From positions 1 to 28,775 of the forward strand of contig JADHYX010000288.1 of assembly GCA_027604685.1 (NCBI GenBank): 28,775 bases of DNA, written 5' to 3'. Of this stretch, positions 9,167-20,436 are shown in pieces. Numbering within the stretch: position 1 is the stretch's first letter; every line of letters begins with the position of its first letter. The position numbers and the translations under genes are program-made. The stretch comes from Lobulomyces angularis (Eukaryota > Chytridiomycota > Chytridiomycetes > Lobulomycetales > Lobulomycetaceae). The notes under the pieces are model-generated. The model was not told the origin of the DNA, did no database searches, and saw only the letters and a list, made by a program, of their open reading frames with translations.

Positions 9167-11421
9167 CTACTTTAGTACTACACCTCCTTCACTAGCACTC
9201 TTATTAAAAAATATCCTGAAGTTTTCCGCAGCTTCAGATTAAAAATTTATTTAAACTAATTCAAAAGTATTTATATCACTTACCTTCAACAGTTTTAAAT
9301 TTAACAGCAAAATTTCTTGGATTTCCTTTAGATATATCATTATCCGCAGTCCAATTAAAACTTTTATCGTTTCCAATAACCTTTTTCAATTCGATTTTAT
9401 TAGTAATAAAGTGATCCACTGTATAAGCATGTAAATGCAGTTAGTTAATGAAAAAAGAAAAAAAAAATAAGAAGTGTACCTATTTTTTCATTAAATTCAT
9501 GATTTTTCATTGTTATTCTAGACAATTTTCCAGTCAAGTTTTTAAAAATTTCAAGATCCCCCCATCCTTTGTCTATCCATGCAGCATTTTCAAAATAGTA
9601 CACTTTACAAACCCTTTATTAAAATGTAAAATGTTTAGAAAAAAAAGTTCATATCTTTATTATTATTGGTAGATTACTCTTTATAAATAGATTTTTCGAA
9701 ATTTTTTTCATATTGCCTTTTTCTAATGTGTTGTTCATAAAACTGTAACTGTAAGTTTTCAAAAAAACTTCTAAACTTTTCAGCATCTTTTTTATGTTTA
9801 AATAAATAATCAAAAAATTAACTATTCGTTGTTATCACCTGTAATGTTATTAAACTTAACTGAAAAATTTTTTGGTTCAACTACATAGTTTTCTTCTTCC
9901 AAACTTATCAGGCATAATGTTTTGTCATTTCCAGATTTTTTTAGCTCTACTTGGTTAGTGATTGTATGTTTTACTAGTACATACATTAACAAACTCAAAT
10001 ACTTTAAAAAATTTTACCCCAAAGTTCATTTTTTTCACTTTTAAATTCTAGTATCTTTGCTTTGTCGTGTTTTAGTATTTGAATTTCGCCTGAGCCTCTT
10101 TCTACCCAGTTCCCATCCTGGAATAAGTATAACTTACATTTCCTAAATAAAAGGATTAACATGAAGGTGCAGTTGCAATAACTCTTACATTTTAAAAATG
10201 TATTCATCAATTTCAGCAGATTTCTGACCATAGTTCACAATACCATCTCCTTTACAGCCAGGACACTCATAGCAATACATGCACCTCACATTTGGAGATA
10301 CATCGTGGGGATTCGATTCACGATGAATAAATCCTTTCACTAAAAAAATTAAATTAAAATAACACAGAAATACATACTTGAGCACAGTTTACAAATAATC
10401 TTTCCAATAACATATCCAGTGGAATTACATGCTTTACAATTCTTACAATTTTTACACCTTGTGTTTACATCAGATTTTTTTGAAATTTGCTTGCAAGCAA
10501 TATCATGTTTCCAGCCATTTCCTAAACAACCAGGAAAATTTAGCTTGAGCCATTAATAAAGCAAAAAGTAATTCTACCATTACAAAGTGGGCATTTGACG
10601 CTGACTTTGCTTGGATCTATGTATAAAGAATTTAAGTCATAATCAATCGGAACTACGCTGTTAAATAGCATCGAATTTATTTTTTTTAATTGCTCCTCAG
10701 AAAATTTTTTGCTTTTAAAATTCGGAAGAATCGAGTCCAGCAGATGTGGATGGAAATAGTTTATTGGCATCACTTTAGATTCCACCAAGTTCACAACATT
10801 AAAAAAAATTGAATCCCCCTCTGATTGAGCTGCCAAAATATTGAAAAGAAAACGAAATTATGAAAGGAAATGTTTTTTTTATACGTGCTTCCACGTTATC
10901 ATTCAATGATATTAAGCCAGATGCATCACAGGAAAAGCAATCCAGGCAGTCGCGACATTTAATTGTAGGAGCTACGAACTCCTTAGTTCTTGATACTAAA
11001 TTATCAATTTGATGAAGGTTGGAGCTGTAAACTGGGTGCTGGAATCCTTTTGCTATTTAAAATTTAAATTTTATTATTTTTAATTACAAAATTGATTAGT
11101 TTGAGACAACAAAAATTAAATATATATATAATTACCCTGACACCTATGGCAACCTATTTTATTTACAACAAATCCATTTCCATTACAGGTACTACAATTA
11201 TTATTATCTACGTATCATAAGGTTAGAAAAAATCAGATTAGCTACTCAAATATCTAGAGTTACCTTGGGATTGTAAGTTGCAACCTATACATTTTGGACA
11301 AGGGTTTCTACTTACTTTGCTTTAATGCTAGCAGACTTAAATTATACCTTATTTCTTCTGCGTCTTCATTTTTGCTTTGCTTGGAATCAACAATTGTTGA
11401 AATGTCTGCTTCTTCTATCAT
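9167..11421 (-). CDS. Cysteine-rich DnaJ-like zinc motifs fused to two Ran-binding domains, 13 exons
   Basis: About 541 aa by hand-built splicing. The N-terminal half has repeated CxxC units of the CxxCxGxG type: CPKCIGC, CSTCNGNG, CHRC followed by KGFQHP, CRDCLDCFSC, CPLCNGNG, CKNCKNCKAC, CKLC followed by KGFIHR, and CMYCYECPGCKGDG. The C-terminal half has two RanBD1-like modules. The first runs from CKLYLFQDGNWVERGSGEI through VKHTITNQVEL to NFSVKFN and a helix DAEKFRSFFENLQ; the second runs from CKVYYFENAAWIDKGWGDL through VDHFITNKIEL to NFAVKFKTVEA. The W-(V/I)-(E/D)-(R/K)-G-x-G-(E/D) core is the family hallmark. RanBDs bind Ran-GTP, so a nucleocytoplasmic-transport or nuclear-pore role is inferred. 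These zinc motifs are not the RanBP2-type finger. Exon 1 begins MIEEADIST. Shares a divergent spacer with TBCD. I do not know this architecture from a named protein. Confidence 0.82.
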
Positions 11422-11881
11422 TTTAAAAAGTGGACAAACTCGTTATTACTATTTTTAAGAATATCTTTATAGGCGCTTTAATTGTGTGCTGTAGTTGTTT
11501 TAATATCAAACCTGTTTCCCAAAAAAATATTACTTTTTCTTTTTGAAACTCAACACCAGAATTATTCATTAATAAAATTTATTACTGCACATCCTTTAAT
11601 AATTTAAATTTATAACAATATATATTTAAGTGGAGAAATTCATTAGGTAACTGAATTAGCGTAATTGCAACAGACTTAAAAGCAGAACATAAATGATCTA
11701 ATCTTTATATGAATAGCTGCATAGCTTTTTAAATAAAGTTAATTCACTTCTAACTACACATTTCGACACCTTTAACTCAAATCTATAAAAAATTTATTTG
11801 TTTAATACACTGTTGTGTATTTTTGTAAACACAATTAAATATTTTCATAAAAAAGATTTTCTTTTAAAGTTTAAACCACTA
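11422..11881. other. Divergent intergenic region between the Ran-binding gene and TBCD
   Basis: 460 bp, AT-rich, with no RNA gene or repeat that I can recognise. It must hold the promoters and 5' UTRs of both divergent genes. An ATG at 11798 is in frame with the TBCD start and would add 28 residues rich in Phe, Lys and Leu; I treat it as leader because nothing in it resembles the family. Confidence 0.5.
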
Positions 11882-14800
11882 ATGGATCAATTTTTGATTC
11901 AAATCAGATGCAATACTCTGAAATTGTTACAGTGTGATAAAAGTAATGAAGGCGATAGTTGTGCATATATATCTAGGTAATTAACATAAAGTATATTTTA
12001 ACTAGAGTCAATTAAGTTTACAAAAAGATCTTGATTATTTTCAAGAACAGCCAACACTTTTAGATAGGTATTTGGAGGAACTTATAACTTTTACTATGGG
12101 AAACATTAAAGAAATTATAAATGAAAAATTTTTACAGAGTGATGACGATTTATTCAAACTTTCCGCTGATATTACTTTTAATAATAAGTTTAAATTAATA
12201 TATTATTTTTGTAAAGTCAGAGGATACAAAACAATATTAAAATTTTTTCCCAATGAGGTGGGTATTTTTGAGCCAATGTTTCGCTATTTAAGTTTATTGA
12301 GTACAAAAGACTTTCAACTTTGGGAACAGAGATACGTATTATTACTGTGGCTCTCATTGCTCTCCATTGTGCCGTTCGATTTGAAAGATATTGATAGCAG
12401 TTCTAGGGCTGACACTTTGGTAAACGATATAGTGAACCTCTGTAAAAGTTTTCTTGAAAAAGCTGGTAAAGAACAAGAAGCAGCTGCGTTGGTGCTTGCA
12501 AGAATACTTACCAGGTACTGTTTTTACCATTAAAATATTTATTTACCAACATCTTAAGAAAGGATACTGTGCATATTAAATTAAAAGAATATATTGAATG
12601 GGTTCTAGATCAACTTTCCAATAACATTACATTAAATGTTTTTAAAATTTGTGGTGTACTTAATTCACTTTGTACCATATTTAAATTTGGTCCCCGAGAA
12701 ATCCTGAATGAGGAAATCAATAGAATAGTACAAACTAAGATTTTAAATTCCTTTTTTACAGAAAATCTAGATTTTAACGAAGATTTCCAGTTGAATAGTT
12801 TAGTCCGAAAGTGCATTGTTAAAATAGCTCAGAGATTGGGCTTGAGTTACTTAAAGCCGTGTAAGGTTTTAAGCTGGAGGTATACTAGAGGAAACCGGCA
12901 TTTGGAAGAAAATTTGGGTTTTCATGACTCACAAAAACTTAACAAATTTTCTGGACGCAATAATCAATTAGTGGATGCAGAACAGGAAGAAGCTGATGTC
13001 CCAGAAGAAATGGAGAGTTTAATAGGCATTTTACTACAAGGTTTAAAGGATAAGGACACAATAGTAAGATGGTCATCTGCCAAAGGAGTAGGTAATTATT
13101 CCTGCATATAGCAAGTTTACTGAGTTTCTAAAAGGCAGATTGACTGAAAGGTTGCCCAAAGCATATAGCCAGGAAATTATAGCCAGCGTTTTGCAATTAT
13201 TTGAAGAAGATTTCTATAATGATGACCTGAGTTTTGTTTCTGACTGTACTTGGCATGGAGCATGTTTGTGTATTGCGGAATTGAGCAGAAGAGGTCTACT
13301 CTTACCAGAAAATTTGGTATCTGTAGTCCCACAGATTGCAAAAGCGCTGTTATTTGATGTAAAAAGAGGATCGCACTCTATTGGGAGTCATGTAAGAGAT
13401 GCGGCTTGTTACGCTTGCTGGTCATTTGCTAGAGCATATTCAGCTGAAGATATGTTACCTTTTTCCCGCGCAATCGGTGATGTTTTAATCTGTAACTCTG
13501 TATTAGATAGAGAAGTGAACATTAGAAGAGCAAACAGTGCAGCATTTCAAGAAAGTGTTGGCCGATTAGTATAAACATTCTTTATTTGTTAATATTCGTT
13601 TCAAGGGTATTTTTCCTCATGGTATAGCAGTTGTCACCACTGCAGATTATTTTAACATTGGTAATCGCAGTAATTCGTATCTTAAGGTTGCCACCGAAAT
13701 CTCTAAGTACCTAAAAAAAAAATTTGCAAAATTTTACTTGAAGTTTCTTTTAGTTTTGAAGAATATAAGCTTCCATTGATTAAACATTTAGTTTCGCGAA
13801 GTGTTCCACATTGGGATATGGAAATTAGGGAGCTTGCTTCCAAAGCATTAGGAAAAGTAACACACAATGCAAAAGAATTTGTTGTTTCAGAAGTGCTACC
13901 TGAATTAGTAATGGAAACATATATATTTTTTTTGATTATTGAGGTTAGGTGTCAAGGGTGAATTCTGCCGACTTGAATGTCAGACATGGAAGTTTGCTAT
14001 CAGCGGGTGAAGTGATTGTGGCATTATCGGAAATGTATGATAAATCATTAGATTGTTGGATTTGTTCAACAAATACACAGAAGCAATTAATTGAGGTTTG
14101 ATTTACATGTCTTCAATTGTTATTTTTAAACAAATAATAGAATATAACTTTAGTAGTAGTGAATTATCCTCAAAAATTTTTAGAATCTTTTGGATGGGAA
14201 CTAACAAGAGTGGCTCTGTTAAACTTCATAAGTTGCTTATGTCTTGCAAATTGGCCTACAACTCAAGATGATAAATTCAAAAAGTTTAGCCACAATAAAC
14301 TTGAAAGATTTGTTAATATTTCGGGTAATAATGACGGGCATTCCCCATTGCTGGATTTAAGTGAACAAATATGGAATTTTTTACAATTATGTTTAGAGTG
14401 TAAGGAAGAAAAAGTTCAAGTTAAAAGTTGTTTAGCTCTTAAGGATTTTTCGGAATGGGTTTACACTGAAAACAACAAAAATCTTTGCCCATTTTTTGAA
14501 TATTACATTACTTACGCTCTAGATCAGCTCAAATCTGACAGAATGAACACCAAACATATAAAAAGGGGAGTTGCATTAAGTTTCAAATTTTTGCATTTTA
14601 AAGGGTTACAGTATAGATTTGAAGAAATCGTAGATCAATTAATTCTTAATACTATGGAGAAACGAGAATATCTGTATGATGCTGAAATAAAAAGGAATAT
14701 AATAATTGCTCTAGAAACATTGCTGATCAATTCCGAAGGTAAACTTTGGATATTAAAAAGTTTGATTTTTTTATTTGTTAGATATTGTAAATATAAACCA

Positions 14801-16078
14801 ATACGACAAAATATTGCAATGCATGATAGGTTGCTTAGATGACTATTCTACAGATTTAAGGGGGGACGTAGGTAGTTGGGTAAGGGAGGAAGGGATAAAA
14901 GGTTTAAAGTATTGCATGGTAGTTGGTAACAGCAAGCACTTTTTACTAAAAAGTAAAGCGGTGGAAGTAATGGCGTTAATATTTAGACAGGGTTGTGAGA
15001 AAATTGACAGAGTAAGGGAAACTGCAGGAAAAGCATTATTTGATCTTATTTGGATTGATTACTGGAATTTCGATTTTGAATATTTAAGAACTTACTTCAG
15101 AAAGTAACCTGTTGTTAAAAAATCCATCTTTTAATTTTGTTTTTTAACCGCGTTATTAGAGATTTAGACATTAATTGGCTTAACCCTTCTGAAGTGTTTC
15201 CCTTCATGACCCAGTTTTTAAATTATTCAATATTTCAAATTGAAATTCTAACCGGTATAATCGTCAGTGTTGGCGGTTTAACAGAAAGTTTGGTAATTAA
15301 AAAAATATTTTATTAATTTTAATGTTTTCTCCGCAAGGTGAGATTTTCAAGTGCATCTCTAGTTAATTTTTTGCTAAATGTTCCTACTTGCAATTCAACT
15401 ACCCAGAAAGTGGAAATAACAATGAGCTTACAGAACTTTTTTAGCATATTAAATGAAATTTTTTCTAGAAATTTGAAGATAGATAGAATTTCCATACCAC
15501 TGTTGGAAACTTTAGATGTTTTATCAAACGCGGAAGTTTTTCAAAATTTATTTCAGGTAGATATGATGGAGCAACTCACATATAGTGTGAATATTATTGA
15601 AAGGTTGATAGAGCTTGTACTGAAAGTTTTATTTAAAAGCAAAGATACGAAAAAACTGATAATAGGAATAAAAGTACTTTGTTCTTTTATAGGCTTAACA
15701 AATTTGAAACTGTTGGATTTAGATGAAGAAGAAGTAGGGGATGATGACCTTAAAACAAACTTATCCAGATGCCATTATAAAGTTGTTAAAAAGGTGGTAT
15801 CTTATTTATGCCATCCCTATCCAAAGGTAAGAATTGAACAAGAAAAATGACTGAATTTTTGTAGATTCGTAGAGTTGCGGCGGAACAACTGTACATTGTT
15901 GTATCCGTTGGCGCCATATTAAGTTCTAACAATATTGAAGAAGTAGAGACTTTGCTATTGGAAGAAAACTGGTAAATGAACGGTGAACTTTTATTTTTCA
16001 TTTTTTGTTAGGGATTTGCCAGTAAATCAACTTACAGTGCATACGAATAAGATATTGCAAGTGCTTGACTTAATTTGA
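11882..16078 (+). CDS. TBCD: Tubulin-folding cofactor D, 13 exons, 1225 aa
   Basis: HEAT/ARM-repeat chaperone that captures beta-tubulin and, with cofactors C and E, assembles the alpha/beta heterodimer. Exons: 11882-11976, 12017-12514, 12559-13091, 13135-13568, 13606-13706, 13754-13907, 13949-14095, 14141-14738, 14782-15103, 15160-15292, 15338-15826, 15865-15971, 16012-16078; total 3678 nt, in frame. Family hallmarks are visible in order: YFQEQPTLLDRYLEEL, KVRGYKTILKFFPNEV, WEQRYVLLLWLSLL, GLKDKDTIVRWSSAKGVG, HVRDAACYACWSFARAY, GIFPHGIAVVTTADYF, LNVRHGSLLSAGEV, DDYSTDLRGDVGSWVRE and VSVGGLTESL. Length is normal (human about 1190). The first exon is short and poorly conserved, so the exact start (11882 versus 11798) is less certain than the rest. 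Confidence 0.95.
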
Positions 16079-16220
16079 ATAAAGAAATTTGTACACCATG
16101 GGTCCGCTTTTCTTCTACAAAAATTTTCGAAAATTACAGTAAAAAAATGTATAAAAATAGTATAAAATGAGTAAAAAGGAAAAATATTTTAAATAGTATA
16201 AATAAATCTTATATTTTCAA

Positions 16221-16621
16221 ATGGGACGAACCGTGCATGATATCTTAGCAATCATCTTCGGTATTTATAGTTTTAAATTTTTTTTCCAAACACTAATTCT
16301 GAAACACTAAAAATACAGCCGTTATCCTACCTCCACTTGGTAATATTTAATGTTTATTTTAAATTATTTATTACCCTTATTTGAAAAGGAGTATTTTTCG
16401 ATAGAGGTTGCAATACAGATTTTTGGATCAATGTTTTATTAACGATTTTAGGTAAACTAATATTTATATTTTCCAAACTAATTTTCTTTTATTAGGATTT
16501 TTGCCTGGTTTGTTAAAAATAAAATAATTTACGTTTTTATTATTTTTTTCTTCAAGGTATTATTCATGCATTGTATATTATTCTCAGTAACAGAGGCAAA
16601 ACATTTACGAGTCATGTGTAA
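16221..16621 (+). CDS. PMP3/UPF0057 small membrane proteolipid, paralogue 1, 5 exons
   Basis: Tiny two-helix plasma-membrane protein of the PMP3/RCI2 family, known from yeast and plants for effects on membrane potential and salt tolerance. The spliced protein is about 65 aa. It starts MGRTVHDILAIIFAVILPP and carries the family core LPPLGVFFDRGC, then INVLLTILGFLPGIIHALY, and ends SHV-stop. Four introns interrupt it after IIF, PPL, TIL and FLP, each at a phase-1 glycine or alanine codon, so no single ORF longer than about 20 codons exists. It begins 143 bp after the TBCD stop on the same strand; 16079-16220 holds nothing else I recognise. Confidence 0.9.
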
Positions 16622-16829
16622 AATTTGGCAGCAAAACTTTTAAGATATCTTTTTAAAACTCTTAACTTATATTTTTTATTCAGTATTATAATATTATAAT
16701 TTTTTGTATATTATCTTTTCCCTTTTTTTTTTTATGTACCACTAATTGAAAATTTGCACAATAAAAATATTAAATTAAAAAAAGAATTCTATTTTTTATA
16801 CTTTTTAACTCCTTCTAACCTCTTACAAC

Positions 16830-17178
16830 ATGGGCGGATGTACTGATATTTGTTCCATTATTTTAGGTTTGATTGCTTATAAGCAACTACTTTTATTAAT
16901 TATTTTTTAAATAGCTATTCTTCTGCCTCCATTAGGTTCTTACTAGGTTTTTTTTCATTATTTATCTCTCTACCGTTAATATAGGTGTGCTTTTGGATCG
17001 TGGATGTGGTGTAGACTTCTGCATCAACATTTTATTGACCATTTTAGGTTATTTGCCAGGTAGAATTTTATTTTAAGTTTTAATTTAAAATAATTTAACA
17101 TTGTTTATTTTTAGGAATAATTCACGCTTTGTACCTTATATTGTCTAAGCGAGAAAGAGGAAACCATAGTATGGTTTG
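16830..17178 (+). CDS. PMP3/UPF0057 small membrane proteolipid, paralogue 2, 4 exons
   Basis: Second member of the PMP3 family, 208 bp downstream of the first, same strand. The spliced product starts MGGCTDICSIILAILLPP and has the core LPPLGVLLDRGCGVDF, INILLTILGYLPGIIHALYL, and a basic tail SKRERGNHSMV ending in TGA. Two hydrophobic helices flank the DRGC turn. It shares three of paralogue 1's four intron positions; the one after TIL is absent (GGT TAT is read through). The paralogues differ mostly at the N-terminus and tail, so this is an old tandem duplication rather than a recent one. Confidence 0.9.
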
Positions 17179-17480
17179 ATATCTTTAGTAGTATAAAGAA
17201 GTTGATTTATTCTTAGAAAACTATTTTTCTCACAATTTATGAATGAAAAAAAATAAAAATTTTTATGAAGATTAACTAAATATTTTTAAATTATGAGTTA
17301 TATTGTTATATCAACAAGGATATGATATTGTTACAGATTTTCTTGTAAATTTTTTATTCAGCTCTTAAAAAAGCTTAAATTTCAAACTTTAAGATGAGGT
17401 TACCAAAATTGCAACACAACAGAAATTTATGGATATATTAATTTATTACAACTTATTAAAATTTGTGTTATCTATATTTT
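17179..17480. other. Convergent intergenic spacer
   Basis: 302 bp between PMP3 paralogue 2 and the RRM gene, whose 3' ends converge. AT-rich; I see no gene, RNA or repeat. Confidence 0.5.
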
Positions 17481-17983
17481 TTATACTCCACTTTTAAATC
17501 CAAATCTCTGTAAATATTTTAATTTTAATTCTTCTTCTTTTGTTTTTGAAGCTTCTCTTTTTTCATTTTTTATAATCCTTTTTTTATCAGCATTGTGGTC
17601 ATGAACGGTTCACTAAAATAATTATATTATGGTTTTCTCTTACATAACTTACGACCAAAGGTGAATTGGATATAAACAAAGAACCATTTAATTCTTCAAC
17701 AGCCTTCAAACCTAGTGCGTCGTTAATTATGTCAATATAACCATATCCTCCATATTTTGTTCTCGCCGTGCCATTATTTTGTTTAACCCTATCATTAATT
17801 ATAATCGTTATTATTAACAAGGTTAATTTATTACCTTGGGTTTCTTGTTTCTCCATACCTACTTTCTATAAAAGATATTAAATCCAGCTTTGTAAAATTT
17901 CTTTTTAATCTATCTAACCTTATTGTTTTTTTTAATGCAGGACAAGTTGAGCAAAAAAATCTCTTGATGTTATTAGAAAATGA
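17481..17983 (-). CDS. Small RRM RNA-binding protein (5' end unresolved, odd last junction)
   Basis: One RNA-recognition motif split by a 46-nt intron (17834-17789). Exon 17983-17835 gives KRFFCSTCPALKK, then TIRLDRLKRNFTKLDLI and IESRYGETRNPR (RNP2 strand and helix 1). Exon 17788-17653 gives KQNNGTARTKYGGYGYIDI (RNP1 is GGYGYIDI), then LKAVEELNG and SPLV. A 5' exon is needed, since no in-frame ATG precedes the acceptor at 17984-17985. The next GT-AG intron (17652-17613) joins to TGA in phase 0, yet the following 43 codons in that frame are open, Lys/Glu-rich and coding-like, ending QRFGFKSGV-stop. The end is therefore either SPLV-stop, an unspliced read-through ending LVNRS at 17599, or an intact tail spoiled by a sequence error or mutation. 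RNA target unknown. Confidence 0.65.
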
Positions 17984-18136
17984 CTGTTACACATTAATTA
18001 TCAATTTTTTTTAACTCACACAATTTTGAAAAAAATAAAATAGTTGGACAGAAAGTTAATTATCTTTATTTTCTCAATTTATTTTTATTAAACCTACAAC
18101 TATATATTTTTTAAATAAGTTTTACAAAAAAAAAAA

Positions 18137-19299
18137 TTATTGTTTAGTTTGTGATCTTCTAACAGATGAAAGTCTTCTTTGTTCTTTTACTTTTTCTTTT
18201 CTTTCCTTAATACGTAAAGATAAAAGTTTTGCGTATTCTGCTTTTTGCTCTCTAGCTTTTTCGATTGCTTGCTTCTTTTTAGCAGCCAAATGACGCTTGC
18301 GTTGTAGTGTAACTGGAGTAACCAAACGTTGAATTTTAGGGGCTTTAGAATAGTTCTTTTTTCCTAAATTCATCAAATATTTGAAATTAAGTTATACATC
18401 TAATAGTTTACCTTCTCTAACAATTTCTCTGCGAATTACGTATTTTCTAACATCGTCTTCCTTGGTAAGGTTAAACATTTTTCTAATTTTAGTTGCTCGC
18501 TTTGGGCCTAGTCTCTTCGGTAATTGAACGTCGGTTAATCCAGGAATATCTTGTTCACCTAGTTTTTATTCAACTTTTGTTAAAAACCAATTAAACTAAC
18601 AAATACCTTGTTTGGTAATAACTAAAGACAGTGCGGCTAAATCATGGTTTACAATACACCCTCTTACAGATTTTCTCTTTCTTTCACCTGTTCTTCTTGG
18701 TCTATAACAGGAAGAACCTTTAGATAGAAGAAGTCTAACTCTTGAAGGTACCAAAACACCTTGTTTCATTGGAAAACCTTGTTTGTCGTTACCACCAGCA
18801 ATTTTAAAAACATAACCTTTAAATTCATCACCTAAAGCGTCACCTTTTACCTCAGAAGCCATTCTTTTCTCGTATAAAGCATGACTGTTGGATGTAGTTA
18901 ATAAAAACAGCAAATGAAATATCAAAAAAAATTACAGTTTACGCTCATCTTCAATATCAATAGACTTATTCGCACCAGTGGCTGGATAGGAAATGTTCAA
19001 CTATTAAAAAAAAAAGTAAGTTTTGCGTTTATTTCTTAAAAAAGTAAAATTTTTTAAATTAAAAATAGATTTGCAGTCAATAAATTAAGCAAGAAAAAAA
19101 AATATATATATTTTTGCACATTTTGAATATAATTGATTTATTAATTTGAAAAAATATTTCTTAATTTGATTCCATCCCATCCTAATAGTATCCGAAAATA
19201 AATTTAGCAACAGTTAAATAATTAAAAGTATTTTCATAGTTTCAGATGGATTTGCTCACTTCGTTAAATTCACCGTGTAGATGCATAACTTACTTTCAT
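18137..19299 (-). CDS. RPS6: 40S ribosomal protein eS6, 5 exons
   Basis: Small-subunit protein eS6, about 240 aa. Exon 1 is only ATGAAA (19299-19294, MK), followed by a donor GTAAGTT and a 293-nt intron, by far the longest intron in this gene. Exon 2 starts at 19000 with [22 protein letters not shown], and later exons give [76 protein letters not shown] and [16 protein letters not shown]. The basic C-terminus keeps RRLSSVRRS, the RRxSS site phosphorylated by S6 kinases in other eukaryotes. The MK exon was chosen because the family begins MKLNIS and the donor fits; the N-terminus has no other candidate. Confidence 0.95.
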
Positions 19300-19804
19300 T
19301 TTAAGGTTCAATTAAAATTGATTGTGATACAAAAGTAGGTGTTGAGAAATTTCAATATTCCTCAATTTCCCAAGTTTTTCATTCCTTTTATAGGTTAGTT
19401 ATCAAACAAATCAACTACTTTTGAACGTGTATTTAGTACATGCACCATTTAAAATCAGTTGAAATTGAAAGTTTCAGAGTTTCTTGTAATTTTAAATGTT
19501 AAGTCATGGAATGTAAAGTCAACTATATATTATTTTGACCATTTGTTCTAAAAACATTCACCATTAAGGAAATGGTTGAGAAAATTAAACAATTCCAATC
19601 TAAGGCAAGGATTTTAATTTTCTCGATTTTTCTTTAAACGAATATGCTATCTTGTATTTAGTTACTACATATATTATAAAGTAGGCTTAAAAATCAATTC
19701 ATTTGGTCAATGTTTATGGTAACTTTAATAAGAAAAAAACACAATCTCCGACAAATAAAATTTTAAAGAATTTTTTTTCTTTTTTAACAAATAACTAATA
19801 TAAT
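19300..19804. other. Divergent intergenic region (eS6 / IQ protein)
   Basis: 505 bp between the divergent starts of eS6 and the IQ-motif gene. No RNA gene, repeat or coding segment recognised; AT-rich with short homopolymers. It must carry the promoter of a highly expressed ribosomal-protein gene, but I cannot point to a specific element. Confidence 0.45.
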
Positions 19805-20326
19805 ATGAACCATACATCCGCAATTAAGATCCAGGCAGTTTATAAAGGTATGTTTTTCTTCAGTTTCGAAAATTTCTTCAGTTTTTATAATATTAGAGAC
19901 TAATCCTTTTTGTAGTAAAAATACATTTCAACAAAAAAAAAATAAAACAATAACTCTATTTGTAAAAACATTAGAAAAGTGCAAATTGGTTCCAGTTTTA
20001 ATTTATTTTTTCTGTTAGGGTACAAGACTAGAATAAAACTTCGCAGCATTTTGAATGACATTAAGCAAGAATTTGAAAATTTAGATCAGTCATTAGAAGG
20101 GCATGGAATTTATACATGGGGACCAGAAGAGCATAGGTAAAAAAAATTAGAATTCAAATTCTTTTTAAATCAATGTCTATTCATAATCTTGTTTTTCTTA
20201 AGTTTGCTAAGAAATTTGAATAGACTGAAAGTGTTGGGAGATGATTCTGAAAATTATGAAAGTCTTTTAGAAAGGCGAAGACTAATATTAAGGGAGATGG
20301 AATTTGTTAAATCTTGTTTACCTTAA
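19805..20326 (+). CDS. Small IQ-motif protein, 3 exons, 94 aa
   Basis: Exons 19805-19847, 20019-20136, 20203-20326; 285 nt in frame. The N-terminus AIKIQAVYKGYKTRIKL is an IQ motif (IQxxxxGxxxR), which binds calmodulin or calmodulin-like light chains. A helical, charged region follows (LNDIKQEFENLDQSLEG), then LRNLNRLKVLGDDSENY and a C-terminal helix LERRRLILREMEFVKSC. The layout of an N-terminal IQ followed by an acidic helix resembles the start of IQCC-type proteins, but the similarity is weak and no ortholog is claimed. The first intron is 171 nt. The gene lies downstream of the eS6 promoter on the opposite strand. Confidence 0.75.
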
Positions 20327-20436
20327 GTTACTAAAAATAAATAATATATGTACATATGTGAATAAATTATAAAAAAAAAAAAGAGATAATGAAAACAATA
20401 TAAGAAATTAAGAAAAGTTCAAAAAATAATGATGTT

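Noticed and set aside
9448..9672. Plus-strand ORF of 74 codons
   Set aside because: Antisense to the exons of the second Ran-binding module; no independent support.
11798..11881. Longer TBCD N-terminus from the in-frame ATG at 11798
   Set aside because: The extra 28 residues are AT-driven Phe/Lys/Leu with no family resemblance; kept as a possible alternative only.
16098..16142. ATG with a 14-codon ORF after TBCD (MGPLFFYKNF...)
   Set aside because: Too short, no donor site linking it to PMP3 paralogue 1, and that gene has its own good start at 16221.
17599..17856. RRM protein starting at MEKQETQG
   Set aside because: That ATG lies in a different frame from the upstream RRM exon; splicing at 17834-17789 gives a complete RRM, whereas the unspliced ORF lacks the first strand and helix.
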